Of a DNA stretch of 64,000 nucleotides, positions 53,434 through 62,067 are shown piece after piece (within the stretch, counting starts at the first letter, position 1; every line of letters starts with the position of its first letter). The notes under the pieces are model-generated. The model was not told where the DNA came from and ran no database searches. It saw only the letters and a program-made list of their open reading frames with translations. This DNA is from an uncultured Oscillibacter sp. GTDB taxonomy: Bacteria; Bacillota; Clostridia; Oscillospirales; Oscillospiraceae. The DNA is taken from the NCBI GenBank assembly GCA_947365245.1, contig CANAWG010000002.1:220980-284979 (forward strand), read 5' to 3'. The position numbers were made by a program, and so were the translations under genes.

Positions 53434-53844
53434 ATGGTCAGACTGATTATGGGCGTGAAGGGCTCCGGCAAGACCAAGCAGCTCATCGAATTGATCAACA
53501 ACGCGGCAAAGGACGAGCCCGGCCACGTGGTATGCATTGAGGCGAACCGCAATATGACATATGATATCCACTATCATATCCGCCTCATCGACGCGCAGGA
53601 GTACAAGCTGAACAACTACGATCTGTTCCGGGGATTTATCAGCGGCCTGTACGCCGGCAACTACGACATCTCCCACGTGTTCATCGACAATCTGCTCAAG
53701 ACCGTGGGCCAGGGGATCAACGGCGAGACCGAGGCGTTTTTGGACTGGCTGGACGCGTTCGGCGAGCGCAACGGCATTAAGTTCACCGTCACCATCAGCG
53801 GCGACGCCTCCGCCGCCACCGAGGGAATGAAGAAATTCCTGTGA
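53434..53844 (+). CDS. Small P-loop NTPase-like protein of unknown function
   Basis: 136 aa. A Walker A motif sits at the very N-terminus (MGVKGSGKTKQLI). A possible Walker B is HVFIDNLLKTVG near residues 87-98, and SGDASAATEGMKKFL closes the protein. The fold looks like a minimal RecA- or kinase-like NTPase, but no family function is recognised. It has its own promoter and terminator, so it is monocistronic. Such short stand-alone P-loop proteins are widespread in Clostridia as far as I recall. Confidence 0.8.
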   Translation: MVRLIMGVKGSGKTKQLIELINNAAKDEPGHVVCIEANRNMTYDIHYHIRLIDAQEYKLNNYDLFRGFISGLYAGNYDISHVFIDNLLKTVGQGINGETEAFLDWLDAFGERNGIKFTVTISGDASAATEGMKKFL

Positions 53845-53859
53845 GCAAGTGAAAAAGGA

Positions 53860-53892
53860 CCGGCCCTGTCCGTGAGGACGGGGCCGGTTTTT
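53860..53892 (+). terminator. Terminator of the P-loop gene
   Basis: A 12-nt stem with one mismatch (53860-53871 with 53876-53887), loop GTGA, tail TTTTT. Confidence 0.88.
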
Positions 53893-53897
53893 CCCTC

Positions 53898-53926
53898 TTG
53901 TATTTTTCTCTCCGGGGCCTTATAAT
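53898..53926 (+). promoter_or_regulatory. Promoter of the LCP gene
   Basis: TTGTAT (53898-53903), 17 bp, perfect TATAAT (53921-53926). Confidence 0.75.
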
Positions 53927-53989
53927 AGAGCGACAAACGATGCACATTTAATTTCCGCGGCGTTGCCGCGCTGCCAAGGAGAGCTTCCC

Positions 53990-54994
53990 ATGCCAAGACC
54001 CCACTCCCGCCGCCGTGAGCGGAACAACCTGCCCCTGGTGGTCATCCTGATTATCTTGACCGTGGCCGTGATCTACGCCGGGGTCCACAGCTTTTTCAAG
54101 GCCCCGGAGCAAAAAACGGAGGACCTGCCCCCCGCCCAGACGGTGGACGGCCCCGCCGGCGAGGCGGACCCCGAGGCGGACGCCGCGGCGGAGGCGCTCC
54201 GGTCCCACCGGGAGCGCAAGCCCGACTTCTACACCCTGCTGCTCTCCGGCGTGGACGACGGCAACGGCGGCAGCGACACCAACATTTTGCTGGCGGTGGA
54301 CGCCGCCACCGGCTACGCCTACGGCGTCAGCATCCCCCGGGACAGCAAGGCCTTTTTCAACGGCAAAAACCACAAGATCAACGCCGCCTACAACACCGGC
54401 GGCATGGAGCTTTTGTCGGAGGTGGTGTCGGATCAGCTGGGCATCCCGGTGGACTACACCGTGCTGGTGGACCTCCGGGGCTTTGAGGCCCTGGTGAACG
54501 CCATCGGCGGCGTGGAGTTCTACATCCCCGTCGACATGGACTACGACGACCCCTACCAGGATCTCTCCATCCACTTCTCCAAGGGCACCCGCCTGCTGTA
54601 CGGGGAGGACGCGCTGAAGGTGGTGCGCTTTCGCCACAACAACGACGGCACCGGCTACGGCAGCGAGGACGTGGGCCGCATGACCACCCAGCAGAACTTC
54701 CTGAAAGCCGTGGCCAAGAAGACCCTGACTCCCGCCAACGTCACCAAGGTGGATGACCTTGTGAAGATCTTCCACCAGTACGTGGAGACGGACCTGACCG
54801 TCAACAACCTGGCCTGGCTGGGAGCCCAGTTCATCGCCATGGGCCCGGACAACATCGACTTTTGCACCCTGCCGGGGGAGTGGAAGTCCCCCTATATCTA
54901 TGTGGACCCGGAGGAGACCCTGGCCCTGGTGAACCAGTTTTTGAACCCCTACGTGGAGGACCGGGTTCCGGAGGACCTGAACATTCCCGGCTGA
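53990..54994 (+). CDS. LytR-CpsA-Psr (LCP) family cell-wall ligase
   Basis: 334 aa. A short cytoplasmic basic tail and one membrane anchor (residues ~12-30) are followed by an extracytoplasmic LCP domain with LLSGVDDGNGGSDTNILL, the phosphate-binding SIPRDSK and the C-terminal VVRFRHNNDGTGYGSEDVGRMTTQQ block. LCP enzymes attach teichoic acids or secondary polymers to peptidoglycan. Since SLH proteins in this genome need such a polymer, this enzyme could supply their anchor (inference). ATG 53990 has AAGGAG 8 bp upstream. Confidence 0.94.
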   Translation: MPRPHSRRRERNNLPLVVILIILTVAVIYAGVHSFFKAPEQKTEDLPPAQTVDGPAGEADPEADAAAEALRSHRERKPDFYTLLLSGVDDGNGGSDTNILLAVDAATGYAYGVSIPRDSKAFFNGKNHKINAAYNTGGMELLSEVVSDQLGIPVDYTVLVDLRGFEALVNAIGGVEFYIPVDMDYDDPYQDLSIHFSKGTRLLYGEDALKVVRFRHNNDGTGYGSEDVGRMTTQQNFLKAVAKKTLTPANVTKVDDLVKIFHQYVETDLTVNNLAWLGAQFIAMGPDNIDFCTLPGEWKSPYIYVDPEETLALVNQFLNPYVEDRVPEDLNIPG

Positions 54995-55041
54995 CCGCCC
55001 CCAAGTCCCTTTCCGCCCGCCTGTGAGGAGGTGCCCCCGTG

Positions 55042-56475
55042 ATGAAACGCCGCGTTCCGGCGCTGCTGCTGGCAGCCGCCCTGCTTTTGACCGTCCCTGC
55101 CCACGCCGCCCAGGACAACCGGGAGAACTTCACCCGGGGCCGGGCCTATACCGGCCAGTTCTCCGACCTGACCACCGCCTCGCCGTTCTACGACAATGTG
55201 GCGGCGCTGTACGAGTACGGCCTCTCCCAGGGCCGCGCTGACGGCACCTACGGCCTCCAGGACCCCATGACCGTGGGGGAGGTTGCGATTTTTGCCGGGC
55301 GCATCCGCAGCATCTACCGCACCGGGGACGCCGAGGCGGGGCCGGAGGCGCACCGGGAGGAGGGCGCTCCCACGGCGCTGGCGTATCTCCGCTATCTCCA
55401 GGCCGAGCAGGTGCTGGGCGCGGAGCTGGATGACCGCCTGAGCGCGCCGGCTACCCGGGCGGAGGTGGCCCACGCGCTGGCAAACGTACTGCCGGCGGAG
55501 GAGCTGCCCCTGATCAACGACCAGATCGTGACGGAGGGGTACGCCTCCCGGAAGTTCGTCACCGACGTGACGGAGTACACGCCCTACTATCAGGATATCC
55601 TGTTCCTGTACCGCACCGGCGTCTCCGTGGGAAGCGACGAGACCGGCTCTTTCCTGCCGGAGGAGGCGGTGACCCGGGGTGCGGCGGCGGCCATGCTGAC
55701 ACGGCTGGTGGACCCGTCTTTGCGGCTGAAGCCGGCGTGGACCCTGGGGGAGCAGCGGGGAGGCGAGAAGACCACCCTGGCGGACCTGGTGCCCCCCGGG
55801 GAGTATGTCCAGGCCCCCGGCACGCTGGAGGAGATGGACGAGGCCGTGCGGTACATGCTCTCCGGCGGCGGCAGCGTGCTGGAGCTGCAGTATCCCGGCA
55901 TCACCACCGCCAGGGCTCAGCAGGTGATGGAGCGGGCGCTGAAAGTGGTGAAGAGCTACTGCGAGCAGGGCTATAACGCCGCCTTTTGCAGCTACAACCA
56001 GGCGGGCCGGGTGACGCTGACGTTCTCCGCCGCTGATTTTGGGGAGCGCACGGAGGAGTACCGGGAGGCCGCCATGGCGGCGGCGCTGGAGGTCCGGAAG
56101 CGGCTGCGGGAGAGCGGCGAGCTCACCGACGCCATGACGGACACGGAGAAAGCCCGGGTCTACTACGACTGGATCTGCCGAAACTGCACCTATGACTACG
56201 ACGCGGGGGACAAGTCCGTCAGCCACATCCCCTACGGGCTCTTTGCCAACGGCACCGCCGTGTGCGACGGGTACACCGGGGCCTACAACCTGTTTTTGAA
56301 GCTGGAGGACATCCCCTGTACGGCCCTGTCCGGCAACGGCCACATCTGGACAGTGGCGGAGCTGGACGGCCAGGAGGTCCACATCGACACCACCTGGGGC
56401 GATGCCGGGGACAGCGTGGACTACGGCTTTTTCGCCATGACCGCCGCCCGGTCCTGGTCCCATCACAGCTGGTAA
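55042..56475 (+). CDS. SLH-domain protein with C-terminal transglutaminase-like domain
   Basis: 477 aa. A signal peptide (to about residue 22) is followed by SLH-like repeats (YEYGLSQGRADGTYGLQDPMTVGE; YRTGVSVGSDETGSFLPEEAVTRG) to ~residue 230, then a linker and a transglutaminase-like cysteine protease fold: Cys in GTAVCDGYTGAYN, His in GNGHIWT, Asp in HIDTTWGD. It is exported and wall-attached, and the substrate is unknown. ATG 55042 or GTG 55039 could start it; GAGGAGG is 7-10 bp upstream. It lies 47 bp after the LCP gene, probably one operon. Confidence 0.88.
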   Translation: MKRRVPALLLAAALLLTVPAHAAQDNRENFTRGRAYTGQFSDLTTASPFYDNVAALYEYGLSQGRADGTYGLQDPMTVGEVAIFAGRIRSIYRTGDAEAGPEAHREEGAPTALAYLRYLQAEQVLGAELDDRLSAPATRAEVAHALANVLPAEELPLINDQIVTEGYASRKFVTDVTEYTPYYQDILFLYRTGVSVGSDETGSFLPEEAVTRGAAAAMLTRLVDPSLRLKPAWTLGEQRGGEKTTLADLVPPGEYVQAPGTLEEMDEAVRYMLSGGGSVLELQYPGITTARAQQVMERALKVVKSYCEQGYNAAFCSYNQAGRVTLTFSAADFGERTEEYREAAMAAALEVRKRLRESGELTDAMTDTEKARVYYDWICRNCTYDYDAGDKSVSHIPYGLFANGTAVCDGYTGAYNLFLKLEDIPCTALSGNGHIWTVAELDGQEVHIDTTWGDAGDSVDYGFFAMTAARSWSHHSW

Positions 56476-56482
56476 AAAAGCA

Positions 56483-56517
56483 AAAGCCCCCGGGCCGTAA
56501 AACGGCCCGGGGGCTTT
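56483..56517. terminator. Bidirectional terminator
   Basis: A 16-bp perfect stem (56483-56498 with 56502-56517), A-rich left flank, short T-tract on the right. It serves the transglutaminase and the convergent deacylase genes. Confidence 0.85.
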
Positions 56518-56528
56518 CCTTACGGCCC

Positions 56529-57068
56529 TCACAGGTCCACCACGGTGACCTGGTGGCCGGTGCAGGGCAGGAACTTCTCCAGCACGTCCGCGGTTTTCAG
56601 CTTGAGACTGCTGGTGCAGATGCAGGGATGGCAGCTGAGGTACTCCGCCAGGTACACCTCCCGCTCCATCAAAAGCCGCACCCGGTGATCACGGTCGTTG
56701 GCGAGGCCTAAGATGGTGGCGGAGCCGGGAGTGCAGCGCAGCAGCTCCCAGAGGGATTCCTCCGGGGCGAAGGAGAGGCGGGCGGAGCCGATCTGGCGGG
56801 AGAGGTCCTTGGTGTGAAAGGGCTTGTCGGGGCCCATGCACAGGAGGTAGAACTGTGTTCTCTGCCGGTTGCAGAGAAAGAGGTTCTTGCAGATGGGCAC
56901 CCCCAGCACGGCGCTGACGGCGGCGCACTTCTCCATGGTGTCGGCGGGGTCGCTGGAGACCCGGTCGTAGTCGATGCCCAGCTCCTCCAGCAGGGAGAAA
57001 GCGGCCGCCTCCTGGGGCAGCAGCTCCCCCTCCGGCCGGGTGCTGCGGGCGAGGGCTGAAATCTCCAT
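56529..57068 (-). CDS. YbaK/ProX-type aminoacyl-tRNA deacylase (PrdX-like)
   Basis: 179 aa. The YbaK/Prx domain covers residues ~25-165: DTMEKCAAVSAVLGVPICKNLFLCNRQ holds the conserved Lys, and GSATILGLANDRDHRVRLLMEREV is the family's loop. These proteins hydrolyse mischarged Ala-tRNA-Pro or similar. The closest type is the PrdX/ProXp group. The gene begins 4 bp after murC and is therefore the second gene of that operon. Confidence 0.87.
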   Translation of the reverse strand: MEISALARSTRPEGELLPQEAAAFSLLEELGIDYDRVSSDPADTMEKCAAVSAVLGVPICKNLFLCNRQRTQFYLLCMGPDKPFHTKDLSRQIGSARLSFAPEESLWELLRCTPGSATILGLANDRDHRVRLLMEREVYLAEYLSCHPCICTSSLKLKTADVLEKFLPCTGHQVTVVDL

Positions 57069-57072
57069 AACC

Positions 57073-58452
57073 TTATCCCTCCTCCGCCAGGAGCTTTTCG
57101 CCGGAGCGGTAGATGTCCCCCGCCCCCACGGTGAGGATCAGATCGCCGGGACGGGCGGTCCTGCGCAGCTGCTCGGTCACCTTGTCCAGGGTGGAGCAGT
57201 ACACCGCGCCGGGGATGTTGCGGCACAGATCCGCCGAGGAGATGCCCTGGGTGTTGGTCTCCCGGGCGGCGAAGATCTCCGCGAGAATGGTGACGTCCGG
57301 CAGCTTCAGCTCCTCCACAAACCGGTCGAAGAGCTTGGCGGTGCGGGAGTAGGTGTGGGGCTGGAACGCCACGACGAGCCGCTGACAGCCCAGAGCCCGG
57401 GCGGAGGTCAGCAGGGCGTGGAGCTCGTCGGGGTGGTGGGCGTAGTCGTCGTAGATCTCCGCGCCGTTGTAGGTCCCCTTGTGCTCAAACCGGCGGCCCG
57501 CGCCGGTGAATGAATCCAGGCCCTTTTCCACGGCCTCTCCGGGGATGCCCAGCACGTAGGCCGCGGCGGCGGCCGCCAGGGCGTTGGAGACGTTGTGGCG
57601 GCCATAGACATGCAGCTCCGCGCGGGCGTAGAACGCCCCGTGGACATGGATGTCAAAGACGGGGCGGCCTTGGTCCTCCCGGAGGTTCACGGCGGTGCAG
57701 TCCGCCCCGGGCTCCAGGCCGAACGTGAAAGTGTCCAGCCCCTGGAGCGCCTGGCGGGCGTTGGCGTTGTCGGCGTTGACGATGACGCGGCCGGCGGGGG
57801 GCACCAGCTGGGCAAAGCGGCGGAAAGAGTTCTGAATGTCCTGGAGGTCCTTGAAGAAGTCCAGGTGGTCGGCCTCCACGTTGAGGATCACCGCCACGGT
57901 GGGGAAGAAGCTCAGGAAGCTGTTGCAGTACTCGCAGGACTCCAGGATGATGGTGTCCCCCTTTCCCACCCGGTAGCCGGAGTGGAGCAGGGGCAGCGTG
58001 CCGCCGATCATCACCGTGGGGTCCGCCTCCGCCGCCATGAAGATGTGGGTGCACATGGAGGTGGTGGTGGTCTTGCCGTGGGTGCCGGCCACGCACAGCG
58101 CGTGCGGGTAGTGCCGCATGATGGCCCCCCAGGCCTGGGCCCGCTCGTAGACGGGGATCCCCCGGGCCACGGCCCCGGCGATCTCCGGGTTGCCGTCGTG
58201 GACGGCGGCGGTGCGGACGACGAAATCGCAGTCCCCCAGGTTGTCGGCGTTGTGGCCGATGGCCACGGGGATACCCAGAGAGCGCAGGCGGCGGACGGTC
58301 TCGCTGTCGTTCATGTCGGAGCCTTGGACCTGGAGGCCCTTGCCAAGCAAGACCTCTGCCAGGGGGCACATGGACACGCCGCCGATGCCCACCAGATGGG
58401 CCCGCCTGCCGGGGACGAGGTAGTGGGAGATGGGGTTCGGGTTGTTCATCAT
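57073..58452 (-). CDS. murC: UDP-N-acetylmuramate--L-alanine ligase
   Basis: 459 aa. The UDP-binding N-terminal motif HLVGIGGVSMCPLAEVLLGKG, ATP P-loop GTHGKTTTT, central ECCEY-like SCEYCNSFLSF segment and DDYAHHPDEL in the C-terminal domain are all MurC hallmarks. It adds L-Ala to UDP-MurNAc in the cytoplasm. The start is taken as the first of two tandem ATGs (58452), with AAAGGAAG 9 bp upstream. Confidence 0.97.
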   Translation of the reverse strand: MMNNPNPISHYLVPGRRAHLVGIGGVSMCPLAEVLLGKGLQVQGSDMNDSETVRRLRSLGIPVAIGHNADNLGDCDFVVRTAAVHDGNPEIAGAVARGIPVYERAQAWGAIMRHYPHALCVAGTHGKTTTTSMCTHIFMAAEADPTVMIGGTLPLLHSGYRVGKGDTIILESCEYCNSFLSFFPTVAVILNVEADHLDFFKDLQDIQNSFRRFAQLVPPAGRVIVNADNANARQALQGLDTFTFGLEPGADCTAVNLREDQGRPVFDIHVHGAFYARAELHVYGRHNVSNALAAAAAAYVLGIPGEAVEKGLDSFTGAGRRFEHKGTYNGAEIYDDYAHHPDELHALLTSARALGCQRLVVAFQPHTYSRTAKLFDRFVEELKLPDVTILAEIFAARETNTQGISSADLCRNIPGAVYCSTLDKVTEQLRRTARPGDLILTVGAGDIYRSGEKLLAEEG

Positions 58453-58583
58453 GGGAACGAACTTCCTTTCCAAAGCCGCTTTTTCCGTTGCGCGGGGAGG
58501 GAAAGCGGTATATAATCAAATGGTTGGCAAATCATTATAGTATAGAATGCGCGGAAATGCAACAGAAAAAGGAAGTGAGCGGG

Positions 58584-59900
58584 ATGGCGGCCATACCGGG
58601 GAACGTGCGGGAGATTCTGAAGACGCTGGAGGCGGCGGGGTATGAGGCCTGGTGCGTGGGGGGCTGCGTGCGGGACATCCTCTCCGGCCGGACGCCGGAG
58701 GACTGGGACGTGACCACCTCCGCCCTGCCGGAGGAGGTTCTGGCGGCGTTTGGGGCGGGGGCCCTGCCCACGGGGCTGAAACACGGCACCGTCACCGTGC
58801 GGACGGCGGCGGGAGCGGTGGAGGTCACCACCTACCGCGTGGACGGGGACTACCGGGACCACCGGCACCCGGAGAACGTCACGTTTACCCGCTCTCTGGA
58901 GGAGGACCTTGCCCGGCGGGACTTCACCGTCAACGCCATGGCCCTGGGCCTTGGCGGGGAGCTGCGGGATCCCTTTGGAGGGCGGCGGGACCTGGAGCAG
59001 GGCGTTTTGCGGTGCGTGGGGGACCCGGACCGGCGGTTTCAGGAGGACGCGCTGCGGATTCTCCGGGGCATGCGCTTTGCGGCGGTGCTGGGGCTGGAGC
59101 TCCAGTGTGAGACCGCCGCCGCCATGGAGAAAAACCGGGCGCTCCTGGGGGAGATCGCCCCGGAGCGGATCCAAATCGAGCTGGTAAAGCTCTTTCGCGG
59201 CGCGTGGGCGGGCAGGGTGCTGGAGGCCCACCCGGGAATCGTGGGGGTGTTCTGGCCGGAGGTGCTGCCCATGGTGGATTTTGACCAGCGGAACGTCCAC
59301 CACTGCTGCGACGTCTGGCGCCACAGCCTGGCGGCCATGATGGCGGTGCCTCCGGCGCCGGAGCTGCGGTGCGCGGCCCTGCTCCACGATATCGGCAAGC
59401 CCGACACATTTACGCTGGACGGAGACGGCGTGGGGCACTTCTACGGCCACGCCAAGGTCAGCGGGAGAATGGCGGAGGGGATGCTGCGGCGGCTGAGATT
59501 TCCCAATGAATTCCGGGAGCGGGTGCTGCGGCTCATCGCGTGGCACGACCGGGACATCCCCCGGACGGACAAGGGCGTCCGGCGGGCCCTGCGGCTGCTG
59601 GGGGAGGAGGAGCTGCGGCTGCTGCTGGCCCTGAAGCGGGCGGACAACCTGGCCCAGGCTCCGGCCTACCGCGGGCGGCAGCTGGAGATCGACAAGGGGG
59701 AGGCCATTTTGGAGCGGCTCCTGGCGGAGGACGCCTGCTTCTCCTTGAAGCAGCTGGCGGTGAAAGGGAACGACCTGCTGGCCCTGGGCCTCCGGGGTCC
59801 CGCCGTGGGGCGGGCGCTGGAGACGCTCTTAAACAAGGTGGTGGACGGAGAGCTTCCCAATGAGCGGGAGGCGCTGCTGGAGTTTGTCACCAAATCGTAG
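58584..59900 (+). CDS. cca: CCA-adding tRNA nucleotidyltransferase
   Basis: 438 aa, class II type. The head domain has VGGCVRDILSGRTPEDWDVTT with the catalytic DxD (DWD) and the nucleotide-selecting block ARRDFTVNAMA. The RNA-binding RFQEDALRILRGMRF follows, and an HD-domain region LLHDIGKP lies at about residues 270-280. It adds or repairs the 3' CCA end of tRNAs. ATG 58584 has AAGGAAG 8 bp upstream. It is divergent from murC. Confidence 0.95.
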   Translation: MAAIPGNVREILKTLEAAGYEAWCVGGCVRDILSGRTPEDWDVTTSALPEEVLAAFGAGALPTGLKHGTVTVRTAAGAVEVTTYRVDGDYRDHRHPENVTFTRSLEEDLARRDFTVNAMALGLGGELRDPFGGRRDLEQGVLRCVGDPDRRFQEDALRILRGMRFAAVLGLELQCETAAAMEKNRALLGEIAPERIQIELVKLFRGAWAGRVLEAHPGIVGVFWPEVLPMVDFDQRNVHHCCDVWRHSLAAMMAVPPAPELRCAALLHDIGKPDTFTLDGDGVGHFYGHAKVSGRMAEGMLRRLRFPNEFRERVLRLIAWHDRDIPRTDKGVRRALRLLGEEELRLLLALKRADNLAQAPAYRGRQLEIDKGEAILERLLAEDACFSLKQLAVKGNDLLALGLRGPAVGRALETLLNKVVDGELPNEREALLEFVTKS

Positions 59901-59932
59901 CCGCTTTGTAACCTCTCTTCGCGGCGGTGCGG

Positions 59933-59961
59933 TTGAAAAAGGCGGGGATCGCTTCTATACT
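59933..59961 (+). promoter_or_regulatory. Promoter of the lipoprotein gene
   Basis: TTGAAA (59933-59938), 17 bp, TATACT (59956-59961). The -10 overlaps a perfect inverted repeat ATACTGAG-N10-CTCAGTAT (59957-59982). Confidence 0.7.
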
Positions 59962-59996
59962 GAGAGCATCTGATCTCAGTATGGAAGTGATTTTTT

Positions 59997-61160
59997 ATGC
60001 GCAAGAGGATTTTGGCGCTGGCCCTGTGCCTGCTGCTGAGCGGCTGCGGCGGCCCTGCGGCGGAAGAGAGGACAGAGGAGCCGCCTGTGCGGACAATTGA
60101 ACCGGAGGAGGACTGGCGGGCGGCCTATGGGAAGTTCCTGGAGGACCTCTGTGAAGAGGAGAAAGCGGTGCTGAACATCGACCGGCCGGACTACGACCCC
60201 AACGACTACCCCGCGCAGGTGGAAAGTCTCAGCAAGGAGTACTTCCTCTATGACCTGGATCGGGACGGCGTGCCGGAGCTGGTGCTCCGCTCCGGGTGGG
60301 AGAGCAGGGACACCCGCTTTTACACCGTCCGGGACGGGGAGATCACGGAGGCGGGCAGGCGGGAGAGCCGGTACATCTCTTTCTTTACCAGTCCGGACCA
60401 GCCGGGGATCCTCGCGCGGGAGACGCCCAAGGGGCCGGTCTTTGTGTACCGCCTCACCCTGGAGGACGGAGCGCTCCGCCAGGGAGAGGACCTCTACGCC
60501 ACGGATATGAGCGTCCAATGTGTGGACAGCAATTTCCGCATGGAGGATGCGGCACCGGGGGCGGCGTATATCCGGGGCTGTCGCACCATGGTGGAGTGGC
60601 CGGAGCACGCCCCGCTGACGCTGCCCATTGACGACTATGACCGGAAGACGGAGGCGGCGGAGATCGACCCGCGGCGGGACGGGCTGGCCCGGTCCCTCAT
60701 TCTGGCGGCGCTGGAGCATGGGACGCCGTTCTGTGCCGTCTCCGGCGACGGATACGGCGGGGACGCGGGGTGGACCACGCTGGCGGAGTACCTGCAGCAG
60801 GGCGGCATCGTGGAGTACGCGGAAAGGCCGCTGCTCCCCCGGCGGCGGGCCTGGGTGGACCTGGACCGGGACGGACAGCGGGAGTGTGTGCTGTATGTGG
60901 AGCGGGACCCGGAGGACTACATCCAGGACGGCTGTTTTCTGCTTTTCAGTGAACAGGAGAAAGCGGTATACGCTTACTGCCTGAACTATGTGGACAGGAT
61001 GGAGGTGAACACGGACGGCGTTTTCTTCGACCCCTGGTATCTGGAGGAGGGGGTGGACGGCGGCGTCTGGCGGGTGTCTTTCCGGGAGAACCAGTGCTTC
61101 CAATACACGGCGGTCTATGATGGGACGGTACCCCTTGTGGAGTGGGAGGCCGTGAATTAA
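59997..61160 (+). CDS. Putative lipoprotein with FG-GAP/EF-hand-like repeats, function unknown
   Basis: 387 aa. Lipoprotein signal MRKRILALALCLLLSGC with lipobox LSGC (Cys 17). Two calcium-loop-like segments appear: YDLDRDGVPELVL (~residue 82) and VDLDRDGQRECVLY (~287). These resemble VCBS/FG-GAP or EF-hand metal loops in secreted clostridial proteins. The rest shows no known domain. GGAAG lies 9 bp before the ATG and a strong promoter is present. It is exported and anchored to the membrane's outer face by prediction. Confidence 0.8.
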   Translation: MRKRILALALCLLLSGCGGPAAEERTEEPPVRTIEPEEDWRAAYGKFLEDLCEEEKAVLNIDRPDYDPNDYPAQVESLSKEYFLYDLDRDGVPELVLRSGWESRDTRFYTVRDGEITEAGRRESRYISFFTSPDQPGILARETPKGPVFVYRLTLEDGALRQGEDLYATDMSVQCVDSNFRMEDAAPGAAYIRGCRTMVEWPEHAPLTLPIDDYDRKTEAAEIDPRRDGLARSLILAALEHGTPFCAVSGDGYGGDAGWTTLAEYLQQGGIVEYAERPLLPRRRAWVDLDRDGQRECVLYVERDPEDYIQDGCFLLFSEQEKAVYAYCLNYVDRMEVNTDGVFFDPWYLEEGVDGGVWRVSFRENQCFQYTAVYDGTVPLVEWEAVN

Positions 61161-61164
61161 GTAT

Positions 61165-61193
61165 CACCAACCGCCCCCCTCCGCCATACCATA
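61165..61193 (+). promoter_or_regulatory. Putative sigma K promoter of the dipicolinate synthase operon
   Basis: CACC (61165-61168), a 16-bp spacer and CATACCATA (61185-61193) match the sigma K pattern (mACm-N16-CATAnnnTA) at every fixed position. The Bacillus spoVF operon is sigma K-dependent. Confidence 0.6.
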
Positions 61194-61212
61194 GGGCGAG
61201 GGGGAGTGCCGG

Positions 61213-62067
61213 ATGGAGAAGACCTTTGGCCTCATCGGAGGCGACCGGCGGCAGGCGGAGCTGAGCCATCTGCTGGCGGCGGACGGGAACACCGTCTATA
61301 CTTACGGACTGGATGACTGGAAGCCCGCGGGCGCCGGAGACCTGGACCGGGCCGCCGGGGCGGACGTGATCGTTCTGCCCCTGCCGCTGTGCCAGGGCGA
61401 CGGCGCGCTGAACTGCCGGGAGGACCCCATGTCCACCGCGGAGCTGTTTCATCGCCTGTGCCCGGGACAGCGGGTGCTGGCGGGACAGGTGAGGCCCCAG
61501 CAGTACCGGGAGGCCGCCGACTGCGGCCTTACCCTGGAGGACTACTTCCTCCGGGAGGAGCTGACGGTGGCCAACGCCGCCGTCACGGCGGAGGGCGCCG
61601 TCCAGGTGGCCATGGAGCGCCTGGACGAGACGCTTCTGGGCATGGAGTGCCTGGTGCTGGGCTTCGGCCGTATCGGGAAGCTGCTGTGCCACCGCCTCCA
61701 GGGCCTGGGGGCCCGGGTCAGCGCCGCGGCCCGCCGCCCGTCTGATCTGGCCTGGATCCGGGCCTACGGCTGGCGGGCGCTGGAGACCGGAGCGCTGGAC
61801 GGGGAACTGTCCCGCTTCGGCGCGGTGTTCAACACCGTCCCCTCGCCCGTTCTGGGCGCCGCGCTGCTAAAGCAGCTGCCTGGCCGCTGCCTGCTGGTGG
61901 ATCTGGCGTCTTGTCAGGGCATCGACCTGGCGGCGGCGGAGAGCCTGGGTCTGCCCAACGTCTGGGCCAGGTGCCTGCCGGGGCGGCTGTCGCCCCGCAC
62001 GGCGGCGGCGGTGATCCGGGACACGGTGTACTACATCCTATTGGAAGAACGGAGTGACCCTGCGTGA
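61213..62067 (+). CDS. spoVFA: Dipicolinate synthase subunit A
   Basis: 284 aa, the usual DpaA size. An N-terminal GLIGGDRRQAELSHLLAADG and a Rossmann NAD(P) motif LVLGFGRIGKLLCHRL (~residue 147) are the DpaA pattern. With subunit B it turns dihydrodipicolinate into dipicolinic acid in the mother cell during sporulation. The RBS is GGGGGAG, 7 bp before the ATG. Overlap with spoVFB confirms the pair. Confidence 0.95.
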   Translation: MEKTFGLIGGDRRQAELSHLLAADGNTVYTYGLDDWKPAGAGDLDRAAGADVIVLPLPLCQGDGALNCREDPMSTAELFHRLCPGQRVLAGQVRPQQYREAADCGLTLEDYFLREELTVANAAVTAEGAVQVAMERLDETLLGMECLVLGFGRIGKLLCHRLQGLGARVSAAARRPSDLAWIRAYGWRALETGALDGELSRFGAVFNTVPSPVLGAALLKQLPGRCLLVDLASCQGIDLAAAESLGLPNVWARCLPGRLSPRTAAAVIRDTVYYILLEERSDPA

